Shown here piece by piece: positions 10,575 through 20,925 of a DNA stretch of 64,000 nucleotides. The stretch's first letter is position 1, and each line of letters begins with the position of its first letter. The translations under genes and the position numbers were made by a program. Under the pieces are notes generated by a model that made no database searches, had not been told where the DNA came from, and was given only the letters and a program-made list of their open reading frames with translations. Source of the stretch: Galbula dea (taxonomy: Eukaryota > Chordata > Aves > Piciformes > Galbulidae); the NCBI GenBank assembly GCA_013399015.1, contig VWZX01002374.1, positions 187,929 through 251,928 of the forward strand, written 5' to 3'.

Positions 10575-11680
10575 TTTTCCCAACATCACATTTGTTCTCT
10601 TAGGAAACAGCCAGCTGTAGATCCCACTCCTTTGTGTGAAGCAAAGGCAAGCCCCAGCTCTTTGTCTCCCTGACAGCACCATCTGGACCAGCACCTTGGA
10701 GCTCTGAATTTGCTCCAGGACATGAATGCTAACCACTGGACTACAAACACCCTTTTCATTTTTTCCAGTGGAAGCTGCTGAGCAAGCAATTATCTGCCAC
10801 TTTCTGCCTGTTCTGAGCAGCACCTTCCCTTCCTTTCCATCTCACTGAACCCACAGCTCAGTGCTAATGGCAGTGTTAGGATTAATCTTGCCTCAGAACA
10901 ACATCTGCCAGACTTACTAGATGGAAAAAACAAACCCACAAGAGAAGATATGTCCAGACTTGGTACCAACAACCTGATATTAAGGCAGCAACAGTAAGGA
11001 AACTGCTGGACAGGAGGCAAAACAATAGTTACAACATTATCTATAGAAACAATATCTTTTGGTTTAAGTGCTGGATACTTTTAATTTTTTTTTGAGGGGG
11101 GAGGAATCTTTCTTTCAACCTGACTCCTTTCTTGAGAGTCCTGGCCAGAGAAGGTCCTTACAGTGACCAGACAACAGGACCTCAGTGGATGCCAGTGGCC
11201 ATGCTCTGCAAGCCCTTCCCAGCCCCTCTGTGCAATGGGCAGTGGAAGCAGCAGGAATTCAATGGCTGCAGACAGCACAATAATAATAAGAGCTTGATTA
11301 ACTCCATTCCATAGGAAGCTGCATATTAGTCTCCATCATGCTTCAAATGAGATGAGCTCCATCTGAATGTGAGCAGGTTCCCTTGCCAAATGAAGATGCT
11401 AATGGCACTATTCAAATCTCAAGAGAGAGAGCTGGGAGGCTTAGTGCAGCCCAGAAATCCAGAGAGCTCCCATTTTAGCAGTACTTGTGTGCCCAATTTC
11501 ACCCACCAGGAGTGGAGCCTTTCTACTTCAACCTGTGGGAAATGTCTAGCACACCCCCCAAAAAACCCAAGATTTTGATCTGCAGAGAATTAAAGAGGAA
11601 TAGAAGCCTCCTGAAGAAACTACCATGGGGTTTGCTCTTGTTGAGAGACAAAGTGAGCACAGTGTGGCTGAAGATGAATG
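10575..11680. other. No gene or repeat recognised
   Basis: Unique-looking sequence to the right of the LTR-like unit. There is a T-run followed by a G-run at about 11085-11102. No coding signal was seen. Confidence 0.45.
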
Positions 11681-12045
11681 TTAGAATCATAGAAACAGAG
11701 AATTGTTTTGGTTTGAAGCCCAACTGGTCCCCAGCACTGCCAGGTCACCACTAACCCATGGCCCTCAGCACCACAGCTCCAGGGCTTTGAAGCCCCTCCA
11801 GGGATGATGACTCCACCACTGCCCTGGGTAGCCTGGGCCAGAGCCTGAGAACTCTCTGGGGGAAGAAATCATTCCTAAAATCCAATCTGAACCTGCCCAG
11901 GTGCAACTTGAGGCCATTTCCTCTTGTCCTATCACTTGTTCCTTGGGAGAAGAGACCCAGTCCCACCTTGCTATCACCTCATTGCAGGGAGTTGTGTAGA
12001 CAGTGAGCAGGTCTCCCCTGAACCTCCTCCTCTCCAGACTATAGA
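11681..12045 (-). mobile_element. CR1 LINE fragment, type B
   Basis: The minus strand codes for ERRRFRGDLLTVYT, then FSQGTSDRTRGNGLKLHLGR, FRLDFRNDFFPQRVLRLWPR and LPRAVVESSSLEGLQS. The 3' terminus with GAATTGTTTTGGTTTGAAGC is present. A frameshift separates the two halves of the frame. It is 5'-truncated in the EKRRLRG region. Confidence 0.9.
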
Positions 12046-13086
12046 CTTGCACTCAGTCCCTGCATCAAAAGGACAAGTTTTCTATTCCATGCTGCTTGTT
12101 TCTAACCCAGCTTTTGGGAATGGGTTGGGCTTGGAGGTTTTGTCCTGCTTAGCCCCGAGTCTGCTCTCTCTAAAGAGCTCCTGCTACTTTCAAGCCCTTT
12201 TCAGCTCCGGCAGTGAGTGAAATACCCCAGGCAATTTCCTTCTCAGCAGGTGTCATGGGGTTAAGCACTTCAGGACAATAAAGTGTTGGTTTCTCTCTTC
12301 TGGAGTTCTAGACGCATATTGTGGTTTTAAGGCAGGCCCAAGGAGCAGCCTGTGATCATTCCTCAGTGTAACAACGAATAAAGCAGCAAATATTAGAGGC
12401 AAGAAACCATGACAGCAGCAGAGAATCTGTGGCTTGCTCTTAGGCAAGTTTCTCCTCCAACAACCAGAGTGGATGTTCATCCTCCTGTTTTAAAGGAGCC
12501 TTCAAAGCCTTTCAGGGTGCCAGTTTCATTTACACCTTAGTCCTCTTCCAGGAGAGAGAGTGTGATGATCTGAGAGGACATGGCAAGGATTGCAACCCAC
12601 CACTGAGCAAACCTACTGGTTCCTTACTCCTCCCTTTCCTCCTGGCTGATGTTTCAAGCTTATTGATCTCACCAAGGGTCAGCCACTCATTCCAGAATCA
12701 CTACTTCTGAACAAGAGCACTGTAGAGATAAGCCAGGCTTGAGCTAAATCTCTATCAGTGGCTTTGGGAGCACGCTGGTGCTGACAGCTCCCGTGCTGCA
12801 AAGTGTCATCAGTCATGGCACATGGTGTGTGTGCTCTGAGAGACTGTAAACCTTCTGCTCTTACACTAGATAGTTAGGATGCAGATTGCTGTTTTGCATA
12901 GTTATGGCTGCCACCAAAGAGTCAGCTTCTGCTAAAAATATGGATCATTATCTAAACATAAACCAGGGACTTTTTCCCCTCCCTTCTTCTCCCTCTTATC
13001 TTTTCCCAATCCATATCTCATTCCCTTTGTGGTGTTCTGCTTCCATTCTCTCTCCTACCCCTTCTTTGCTTTGTTTCCCTTGAGTC
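12046..13086. other. No gene or repeat recognised
   Basis: Unique-looking sequence. The pyrimidine-rich segment 12968-13080 lacks a plausible exon after it. No supported feature. Confidence 0.45.
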
Positions 13087-13161
13087 ACAGAATCAATCAG
13101 AGAATTAAAGAAGAATAGAATCAATCATAAAAGCAATCAGAGAATCAATCATAGAATCATA
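13087..13161. repeat. Imperfect AGAATCAATCA tandem array
   Basis: Units resembling AGAATCAATCA and CATAGAATCAT are repeated about six times with spacers. They look like an expansion of the antisense CR1 terminal repeat (ATAGAATCAT), yet the CR1 piece that follows lies in the opposite orientation. Confidence 0.7.
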
Positions 13162-13273
13162 GTGATAGGACAAGGACTAGAGGAAACAGCCTCAAGTTGT
13201 GCTGGGGAGGTTGAGGTTGGACATGAGGAACAATTTCTTCCCCAAAAGGGTTGTCAAGGCCTGGCCCAGGCCT
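13162..13273 (+). mobile_element. CR1 LINE fragment, type B, both ends lost
   Basis: It starts at GTGATAGGACAAGGACTAGA and contains CCTCAAGTTGTGCTGGGGAG and GGAACAATTTCTTCCCCAAA. It stops abruptly in the CTGGCCCAGGC segment, so the 3' tail is missing. Loss of the 3' end is not explained by ordinary 5' truncation. Confidence 0.85.
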
Positions 13274-13746
13274 TAAAAACTAAATTAAAAACTAAATTTT
13301 GTTTAAATTGATCTAATTATCCTTGAACTGCCTTGATAAGCTCTTGCTAAACTCTGATTAAAGAGAACAACTCCAAACTCTTTCTCTTTCCAGCAGAACC
13401 TGTGGCCTCAGAATTCAGGAGCTCATTCTCCACCTAGCCCTCAGAGTTACTTGTGTGAGACAAATCTATTTTGGCAGCAGGTGTTGCACTGCCACCACAG
13501 AGCATCATGTTGGAACTTGCCAGCTTGTTATTAGTGTGTCAGCTACCAGTGGTGGAACATCACCTCCTGCAAAAGTGATGCAGCTTTCAAGCCTCATCTT
13601 GTGAGTCTCTTTTCTTTTAGCTGCTGCCTGCATGCTGAAGCAGGAGAAACACCACCAGGATCTTACATCCTGCACTGCCTTCTCCCTAGCAGTTTAAAAG
13701 TACCTGTGAGTACAACCCCTGCATGCCACAACATTCTACCATCTGA
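13274..13746. other. No gene or repeat recognised
   Basis: Short unique-looking stretch starting with an AAACTAAATT-type AT-rich segment. No feature could be supported. Confidence 0.4.
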
Positions 13747-14078
13747 AGTATCTGAAGGGGGCTACAGGAAAGCTGGGGAGGGACTTTAGGAGGTCAGGTA
13801 GTGATAGGACTAGGGGGAGTGGATGCAAACTAGAGGAAGGGAGATTGAGATTGGGTATCAGGAGGAAGTTCTTCACTGGTAGGGTGGTGAGACACTAAAA
13901 CAGGTTGCCCAGAGAGGCTGGGGAAGCTCCATCCCTGAAAGCTTTGAAGGCCAGGCTGGATGGGGCTGTGGGCAATCTGATCCAGTGGGAGGTGTCCCTG
14001 ACAGGCAGGGGGGGTTGGAACTAGGTGATCTTTAAGGTCCCTCCCAACTCTGGCAATTCTAAGACTCTATGATTCTGC
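13747..14078 (+). mobile_element. CR1 LINE fragment, type A
   Basis: It begins in the TATCTGAAGGGGGCTACAGG block and reads through GTGATAGGACTAGGGGGAGT, a degenerate RHWNRLPREAV region (CACTAAAACAGGTTGCCCAG) and GGTTGGAACTAGGTGATCTT. It ends at GACTCTATGATTCTG. The 3' end is complete. Confidence 0.9.
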
Positions 14079-14155
14079 TATTGCTTTGGTGTGGAAAGTT
14101 ATGTCAGGCACAGGTCTGAAAGCAGTTATACTGCTTCTATTCTAGGAACATCAAC

Positions 14156-14272
14156 CACAGAATCACTTTGGTTGGAAGAGACCTCTGAGATCCTCAAGTC
14201 CAACCATTAACCAGCACTGCCAGGTCACCACTAAACCATGGCCCTCAGCACCACATCTCCACAGCTTTCACA
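14156..14272 (-). mobile_element. CR1 3' end, type B
   Basis: The antisense tail CACAGAATCACTTTGGTTGG leads into AGCACTGCCAGGTCACCACT and the CATGGCCCTCAGCACCACAT block. It is cut within the SLEGF codons. It lies less than 80 bases from a type A copy in the opposite orientation. Confidence 0.88.
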
Positions 14273-15834
14273 CTGGTTTTGATATGCTGGACTCCCTGGC
14301 TACCTACCTGACTGTCTGTGGAACATCTACCCCTGCTTGCTGAAAAGCTTCATGGGAAGAGCCCATGCCAGTGCTCACCCTTCCCTCCCTCTGCTGCTGG
14401 TACCCAGGTGAAGACAGTTTTTGCCACACACCTACTTCATTTTGTCTCTCCCTTTGACACTCAGGAAGCAGTCACATTATTCTAGCAGCACTGCAACAAA
14501 TGAACTTGTCACTTCTTTATTTTCCTCCAAAACATAGGAAATATTTGCCATTTTGATCAGTGCAAAGTCCTTTTAAATGGATAACAAGCAACATCTTTTC
14601 CCATCCACTCATCTCCAGCAAAAGTTACCCATTTTATCTGAGCAACTTTGGCATCCCTGCAGTGAAAAATCATTTATCTCCTCTGAAAAACTGCTTTTGG
14701 TTTGTAGAAGAAGCTAAATGAGGTTGAAAAGGTTGAGTTGCCCTGAGAATTGGCAGAGAAATCTTTCATTTGCTGAGGTATGTTGGAATTTTGGGCATGT
14801 TTCTGACAGCAGAGTGAAAAGGCTACACAGAAAAAGGCATTTACAGTGTATTTGTAACCTCAGCTTAACACCTGAGACAGGAAACCCCCAAATCTAATGC
14901 ATTTATCAACTGGCACCCATAAATTTCTTGTGGTTATTACATCCCTACGAAACCTATGGGAACAGATGGGAAATGGAAAGGCCCAAGAGGCAGGAGCTAA
15001 GTGCACAAATATACCCTCAAATCTGCCAAAAAGCAACAAATAATCCTCATTTTTACCTAAACACAGCAATATTTGTGACTGAACATGAACACTGAAGAGG
15101 GAACAGTTTCTTCTCAGAGTCACAGCTGATTTTCCTCCCTCCCCTAACATTCAATCCATGAGATTCTCCAGGCTCTTCAGGAATCAAGGCAGCTTTGACA
15201 TTTGCCATCTCTGCCATAAATTAAAACAGCTTCCTCCTAAAATCCTATCACTCTACCCATCATTAACTCCAGTGGCTTACAGTAGGTTGTAATTGAATTA
15301 CTTTATCACATCATTTCACCACATTAGAGTCCCTCAGACATAAAGAAGTTCTACCTCCTCCTACCTCCCCAACAGCATTTGCAGCTGCTCTTCCTTCCCT
15401 CTCTTCCCCTCTGGCTTTGTGTCTGCAACCCAGCCCCTCTGGGCAGCAGGTCCTCTGTGCTCTGCAGGGCTTTAACCAAGCTGGAGAAGGATGGGTAGGT
15501 TGCAGACAAGCTTTGCTGGCCTGGTTGCTCTCCTCTGATCCAAGAGAGGCTTGAGCAGAGCTGGAGTTGAAAAGAGAATCCTAGCAGTGGAAACCAGAAG
15601 CTTACAGACAGATCTCCTGTCTCTGACTTACTAGGGTACATTCCCCACTGATTTTTCATCTCAGATAGAAAAAGTGATTTAATCTCTTCCTGTAGCTTAG
15701 GGTCAGACTAACTAGAGCTGCACAATGTGGCTGCTCTTCCTTTATCAGTGTTTCACATCACCTAAGTTAATGGGTGAGGGGATGGTTTTTGTTATCATCC
15801 AGTGAAGATCTGCACAGACATAACTCTCTGGATG
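14273..15834. other. No gene or repeat recognised
   Basis: About 1.5 kb free of visible repeats. AT-rich blocks such as 14500-14720 could be candidates for conserved non-coding sequence, but nothing in the sequence alone proves it. Open frames are 102 codons or shorter. Confidence 0.45.
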
Positions 15835-15945
15835 AAAGAGTTGGGGTTGTTCAGCCTGGAGAAGGCTCTGAGGAGACCTTCTTGGGGCCTTTCAGTCCAT
15901 AAAGAGGGGCTAAGTGGGAAGATGAGGAGGGACTAATAGGCAGGA
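15835..15945 (+). mobile_element. CR1 fragment, type A/D, degraded
   Basis: GAGTTGGGGTTGTTCAGCCT followed by a shortened GAGAAGGCTCTGAGGAGACC block is the ELGLFSLEK..RGDL region of CR1 ORF2 with a small internal deletion. The element fades out after the GGGAAGATGAGGAGGGACT stretch. Confidence 0.75.
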
Positions 15946-16152
15946 GGAATCCAAGATGAATCAGAGCAGTATAGGATTTGGGGTAGTTGCTCATCACTAA
16001 GTCATCTTGCCAGCAAAGAGAAAAATCAGAGGGAAAGTAGGTTAAAAACTTCTGTAATGAAAAGCAGACAAAGGTTGGAGCAGTTCCTTCTGGAGGTGTC
16101 TTTTCTCTCTGCAGGGGTTCAGGCTAGATAGCTCATCCTGACAGTGGTGAAG

Positions 16153-16268
16153 TTAGTTCCAGAGGGAGGGGACATCTCCCACCTCTCTGGGCAACCTGGG
16201 CCAGGCTTTCACCACTCTTCCCATAAAGAATTTCCTCTATCTAGTCTAAATCTCCCTCTTTTAATTTA
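16153..16268 (-). mobile_element. CR1 fragment, type D, internal piece
   Basis: The antisense motif GGGACATCTCCCACCTCTCT is followed by GGGCAACCTGGGCCAGGCTT and the CTCTATCTAGTCTAAATCTC block. Both the 3' tail and the upstream part are missing. Confidence 0.82.
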
Positions 16269-17676
16269 GATGAGAGGAGTCCCAAGCTGGGAGACAAAGG
16301 GTTACACGCTTGGTCATCTTAGACTCATCTCATAGCCAGTGACTCTCCCAGAAACATCAAGATTTCCTCAGGAGCTCTGATGGACAAATTGTTCCTGTCT
16401 GTTAGAGAGAGGACAAATTCAGCCCAGGCAGCAGTGGTGCTGAGACCTTCCAAACCATACCTCATTCCTTTCCTTGCTTCTAGTAACCAGGAACTAATAA
16501 ATCAAGCCAAAAGTTGAAGGAAGATTTACAGCAGCAAAAAGACTTTGGGACTAGAGGACCTGTCTGCAGATAGGCTACATAACTGCAACCTGCCCCCTCT
16601 GGCTGGTAGCTTCTTGGTGGTAGGGGTCAGAATCCCCCTCCCCAAAGAAATTAGTCACTCTTAAACATATGCTGGGTTTATGTCCATGGACAGAATCCCC
16701 TGGGAACAGTGATTATGGATCCAACAAACCCCACAAGGATCCCAGCCCACAGCCAACTCTTCCCGATTCTGGTGTGCATCTGCATTATTCTCTCTCTTCA
16801 ATCATTATTTACCTTCAACAACTCCCTGCTTGGTGAGACTGGGAGACAAGGGCTGAATAAATTCACTCTAAAGACAAAAAGATGAATTCCATGCTGTCTA
16901 ACTAACATTTATCCACCCAGCCCTTCTCTGGAAGATCTATGCTCGTGGCACATCCTTGCCAAGCCTGGGCCATCTGTCACAACTGCATGGCTGGGCATCA
17001 GTAATTAATGATGGCTCCCACTAAAATGAGACTCTGGTTTCTATTTCATCTCCCTTTTTCCTCTTTCCAGCTTATTCAGGACATGCCAGAAATATTCAGG
17101 GCTCCCAAAGGGCTTTTTGAGAAGCAAGGAACAAATCTTCAAGGCTGCAGAAATGGCAGCAGTTCCTCTACACAACAAGAGATAATAACCAGGGCATGGT
17201 CACAGCTTCAGGGCTGGAAGTTGAAAGGTAGCAATTAGAAGCTAACTAGTTAACCATGGCTTTGGGGTGATCTTCCTCCTTGAGAGTAAAGAGAGGATTA
17301 GCTCTAAGGGGGAGAAAAAATAGGAAATGATCCTCTTGGAGAACAATCTGGCACCCACTCTGTCCTTAGGCATTCATGTGTCCAACACAAACCACAGTCT
17401 GGACTTCTCCATCTCATCCTCAGTCTCCCAGCAGCTAAAGCCACACTGGACTGGGCTGGAGAGCAGTGGTGGAGCCTGCTTTGGTCTGATGATGGGCAGC
17501 ACCAATTGGGGACCCCAAGGAATGAAGAGGTTGACAAGTGCCAGGGTGATTAATGTAACAGAGCTGCTTTCTTTTGGGGGAGTCCTCTCAAAAAGACCAA
17601 GGAATAAGTGCCCTGATCTAGGCAGAATACTTCTTGTGCTGGGATCTGAGGGGCAGTTGATGTGATTGTAACAGTA
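16269..17676. other. No gene or repeat recognised
   Basis: About 1.4 kb of unique-looking sequence. Open frames are short (up to 112 codons when the next segment is included), and none shows domain-like composition. Confidence 0.45.
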
Positions 17677-18008
17677 TGATCATAGAATGGTTTGGGTTGG
17701 AAGGAACCTGTCAAGGTCACCCAGTCCCACCCCCCACCGTCAGCAGGGGCATCTGCAACTACAGCAGGTTGCTCAGAGCCCCAGACAACCTGAGCTGGGA
17801 TGGTTCCAGGGATGGGACATCTCCCACCTCTCTGGGCAGCCTGGCACAGGCTCTCACCACCCTCAGCTCAAAACACTTCTGCCTTCTCTCCTCAATCTCT
17901 CCTCTTTTAGTTTCAGACCATCAGCCCTTGTCCTGTCCCAACAGCACCTGCTAAAAAGACTGTTCCCAGCTTTCTTCTAATCCCCTTGAAGTCCTGAAAG
18001 GCTGCAAG
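17677..18008 (-). mobile_element. CR1 fragment, type D, part of a D/B mosaic
   Basis: The antisense 3' end is CATAGAATGGTTTGGGTTGG. It proceeds through GGGACATCTCCCACCTCTCT, the TCTTTTAGTTTCAGACCATC block and TAATCCCCTTGAAGTCCTGA. It stops at GGCTGCAAG, where type B sequence in the same orientation begins without a spacer. Confidence 0.88.
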
Positions 18009-18205
18009 CACCACTAACCCATGGCCCTCAGCACCACATCTCCAGGGCTTGGAAACCCCTCCAGGGATGATGGTGACTCCACCACTGCCCTGGGCAGCCT
18101 GGGCCAGGCCTTGACAACCCTTTCAGGGAAGAAATTGTTCCTCATCTCCAATCTAAACCTCCCCTGGTGCAGCTTGAGGTCATTTCCTCTTGTCCTATCA
18201 CTACC
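18009..18205 (-). mobile_element. CR1 fragment, type B lacking its 3' end, part of a D/B mosaic
   Basis: It starts inside the type B 3' region at CACCACTAACCCATGGCCCT and runs through GGTGACTCCACCACTGCCCT and GGGAAGAAATTGTTCCTCAT to the TGTCCTATCACT segment. The normal terminal segment with GCACTGCCAGGT is absent and type D sequence lies in its place. Confidence 0.88.
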
Positions 18206-18288
18206 TCTCTGAGAAAGGTTTATACATGTAGATTTTTCAGAGCTGTTTATCCAGGGAACAGTGAATGCAATGTTTTAAAATTCAATGA

Positions 18289-18390
18289 AAAATAAGAAAA
18301 CAGCAAAACAAAACCAACAAGAAAACCCAAAAGGCCCCCCCAAAAACCCTAAAACAACAACAAAAAACCCAAACAAGCAAGCAAAAAGCC
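18289..18390. repeat. A/C-rich low-complexity tract 1
   Basis: The strand is almost purely A and C, with units such as AAACAAAACC, CAACAACAAC and AAGCAAGCAA plus a C7 run. Similar tracts lie at 20149-20450 and 45556-45642. Confidence 0.8.
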
Positions 18391-19117
18391 TAGGTATCAG
18401 CTACTCTACTCTTTAAGTCAGAAAAACCCCACAGCACTTACTGTCAATGCTTGTGAAGCTCTTTCCTGCAGCACATGTCTCTGCAAGCCCAGATGGGTGT
18501 GAGGAACACATCTAACACACTTTCCCCTTCTCTCCACACCTTCAGGAAGGGCTGCACCTCCAGGAGACAGTGCAAAGTCTAGGGAAGATAAAGAAAGGTG
18601 TAAGAGTGACTGTGAAGAGAATGAGCTCTTTAATAACCACATGAAGTAGGACACAGGAGAAGAGTCAGCAATCTCTTGAAGCATAGTTGGCAAACCTGTT
18701 CCTGTCCCTGGTTGCACTGAGGATGATGTCCAGTGGACACCAAGGGAGCAAGACTGAGGGATGAAATAAAGGTCTGATTAAAAATGGGGAGACAAGAACA
18801 AGGAGAAAACTCCTGGTGGCTTCAGGAGAGCTTGGATCAGGCCCCAGCTCTGCTCTCTCCATGCCCATACTATATGCAGGACTCCCCCATGCCTCCAGGT
18901 AGGCACTCTGATGGGAGTGGGGGGGTTTAGAGGCTATGAAACGTGGGAAAACCATCCCAATGTTCCCAGAAGAACTCTTTAAAGCATGTACACCACACAC
19001 TTGTGGAAGGCTTTCCCTTAACTGCATGTTCTACAAGGGACTTGAGATAGCTTCAGGGGAGCTGGACACAAACTGCTCACACAGTGCAACAGCAGCTGCT
19101 CTCTCACAGGGTCCTGG
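18391..19117. other. No gene or repeat recognised
   Basis: Unique-looking sequence. The longest minus-strand frame (18665-19027, 120 codons) has no recognisable domain. Confidence 0.4.
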
Positions 19118-19170
19118 AACCCATAGATAGGACCTCAAGGATCATCTAGTCCAACCTTTCTTGGTCAGAG
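19118..19170 (-). mobile_element. Possible CR1 3' remnant of another subfamily
   Basis: CCATAGATAGGACCTCAAGG followed by ATCATCTAGTCCAACCTTTC has the layout of an antisense CR1 terminus, but the body after it fits none of types A to F. The assignment is weak. Confidence 0.45.
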
Positions 19171-20148
19171 ACAAGCTGGCCCAGCTGAATCTTCACCATG
19201 GCCAAAGTTGGGGAGGAGTTTTAATCTCAAGCTCAGCAAGATTTTAACTGTGCTGAGCAGTCAGCTGTAGAGGAACAGAGATTTGCACCACCTGAGCCAA
19301 CAGGAAAACCACCCCCCCACCCCAAAATGAATAAACTCAGTGGTATTTAGGTGTTTAAACATGACCTGTTGCCCTGTCATCAAGCTTTGTTCATTAAGTC
19401 CCCATTGTCCTGCTGCTGTCTCTGGCCAGGGCTGTCTGTCATGTTGAACATCACCCCTGTAGTATCCTTCTGTGGGCAACCAAAGAGCACATTCCAGAGC
19501 CATCCTTAGCATGCAGCTTCCTGGGAGCAGGACAAATAGCAGCAAATGTCACTTCATTCAGAGCAGTTCTTCAGCCTTAAAAAGCAGCTTGAGAAATGAC
19601 CCTGGGAAAGCAGAGCTAGTTGATTCCACTGAGCAGGCAACATCTGTATCCACCCTGTTAGCTTCAGCAGTGCCAGGAATCAGGGTTGTGCCTCTTCCCT
19701 GGGCCTTGTGTGCACTTGGGGATCAATACAGCTGCAGGGGTGGAAGTGAGGTTCTAATCCAGCTCATATGTCATGGAGAGAGTAAATGACTTAATGGAAC
19801 TTCAGCCATCTAATGGTTAGACATCCTGACTGCTCAGTTCAATATGAGCCAGCCAGACTCTTTCAATAACCATCCAACATCTCAGCTTGTTTATCCTGGC
19901 TGCTGTTTAAGTCCTGAGCTGAAAGAATGACCCTCTAGAGGTTTCCACTGCTGGTAAAGGTAGATGAGACAACAAGCTTTGCCTGACCTCTAAAGGGCTG
20001 AAATTAAGTGAGGATCATCATCCTATAAGCTGTTCCACTATGGTTGATCACTCTGTTTCAAGCCATGCTGGTGAGGTAGGTGGGTGGTAGATTGTGCCTT
20101 TGAAGGCTCAGAGGCCAAAGACCAATACATATGAAATAATTGGGAAGG
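19171..20148. other. No gene or repeat recognised
   Basis: Unique-looking sequence leading into the A/C-rich block. There is a short C run near 19313-19320. No supported feature. Confidence 0.4.
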
Positions 20149-20450
20149 GAAAAAACCCCAACACTAAACAAGCAAACAAAAAACCACCTTAACCAATCAA
20201 CAAAAAGCCCAACAAAAATAAGAAGAAAACCAGAAAACAAACCCAAACAATCCCAAAACCAAACCAGTTTGACATGCTGGGCTTTGGACTGACAGAGTAA
20301 ATGTGGCATTTCAAAAGAAGCAACCAAAACACACACCAAAAAGCCATCCCAAAGCAACCACAACAACAAATAAAACAAACCAATCCAACCAAACCAATAA
20401 AAATAAAGCTAACAAACCAACCAACCACAGAAAAACCCCAACCAGCTCCA
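20149..20450. repeat. A/C-rich low-complexity tract 2
   Basis: Two A/C-dominated segments (20149-20270 and 20310-20450) contain units such as CCAAACC, AACCAACC and CAACAACAA. They are split by about 40 bases of ordinary sequence. Frames across it (for instance 20189-20530 on the minus strand) are low-complexity tryptophan/phenylalanine/leucine/valine-rich artefacts. Confidence 0.82.
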
Positions 20451-20536
20451 AGGTTGCTTTGTCTGGAAGGTGCAAATCCCCACCACATTTTTCTACCAAC
20501 ATTGTGAGTGTAGAAGCTCAGAAGCTGCATGTTGTG

Positions 20537-20635
20537 GACTCAAAACATGATGGACTCAATAAACCCCCCCCCAAAAAACAGGGGAAAAAACCCCAAACAA
20601 ACAAAAAACCAAACAAAACTCCCATGTTTTGAGTC
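20537..20635. repeat. 13-bp perfect inverted repeat around an A/C tract
   Basis: GACTCAAAACATG at 20537-20549 is the exact reverse complement of CATGTTTTGAGTC at 20623-20635. The 73-base interval is mostly A and C (20560-20622). The core TGGACTCAA also occurs at 20551 and near 20640. Confidence 0.85.
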
Positions 20636-20871
20636 AGAATGGACTCAAAACAACCCCAAGCACCATGAAGTCCAAGCAAAACTCTTGGGTTTCCACCTTG
20701 AGCAGGTCAAAATATCCTACCATGAGACAGGTTCTGTTTGTGTGTGGATCAGCTCTTGGCCATCCTCACTGAGGTGTCCATCCCTGCTCTCCTACCTTGC
20801 AGCTGATGTTCCTCTTGTAGAAACATGTCCTACCAGAGAGGGATGAGAGCTAGCTCCAGAGGCAAGCTGGA

Positions 20872-20901
20872 AACGTGGCCATGGAGAAAAATGGCCACGT
20901 T
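20872..20901. repeat. Perfect 11-bp stem hairpin
   Basis: AACGTGGCCAT (20872-20882) pairs exactly with ATGGCCACGTT (20891-20901) across an 8-base purine loop. It is followed one base later by a second hairpin (20903-20925). Confidence 0.85.
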
Positions 20902-20902
20902 G

Positions 20903-20925
20903 GGTTTTCTCTTGAAGGGAAAACC
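20903..20925. repeat. 7-bp stem hairpin next to the first
   Basis: GGTTTTC (20903-20909) pairs with GAAAACC (20919-20925) over a 9-base loop. Alone it would be unremarkable. Its position directly after an 11-bp perfect hairpin is the reason to list it. Confidence 0.7.

Noticed and set aside
13087..13161. CRISPR-like array
   Set aside because: Units are too short and irregular, spacers are not unique, and the surrounding sequence is avian.
17008..17238. 76-codon plus frame after a TTTCCTCTTTCCAG acceptor-like site
   Set aside because: No donor or partner exon could be recognised and the translation lacks any domain-like pattern.
20189..20530. 113-codon frame with membrane-like composition
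   Set aside because: It is the translation of the complement of an A/C-rich tract. The hydrophobic runs come from low complexity.
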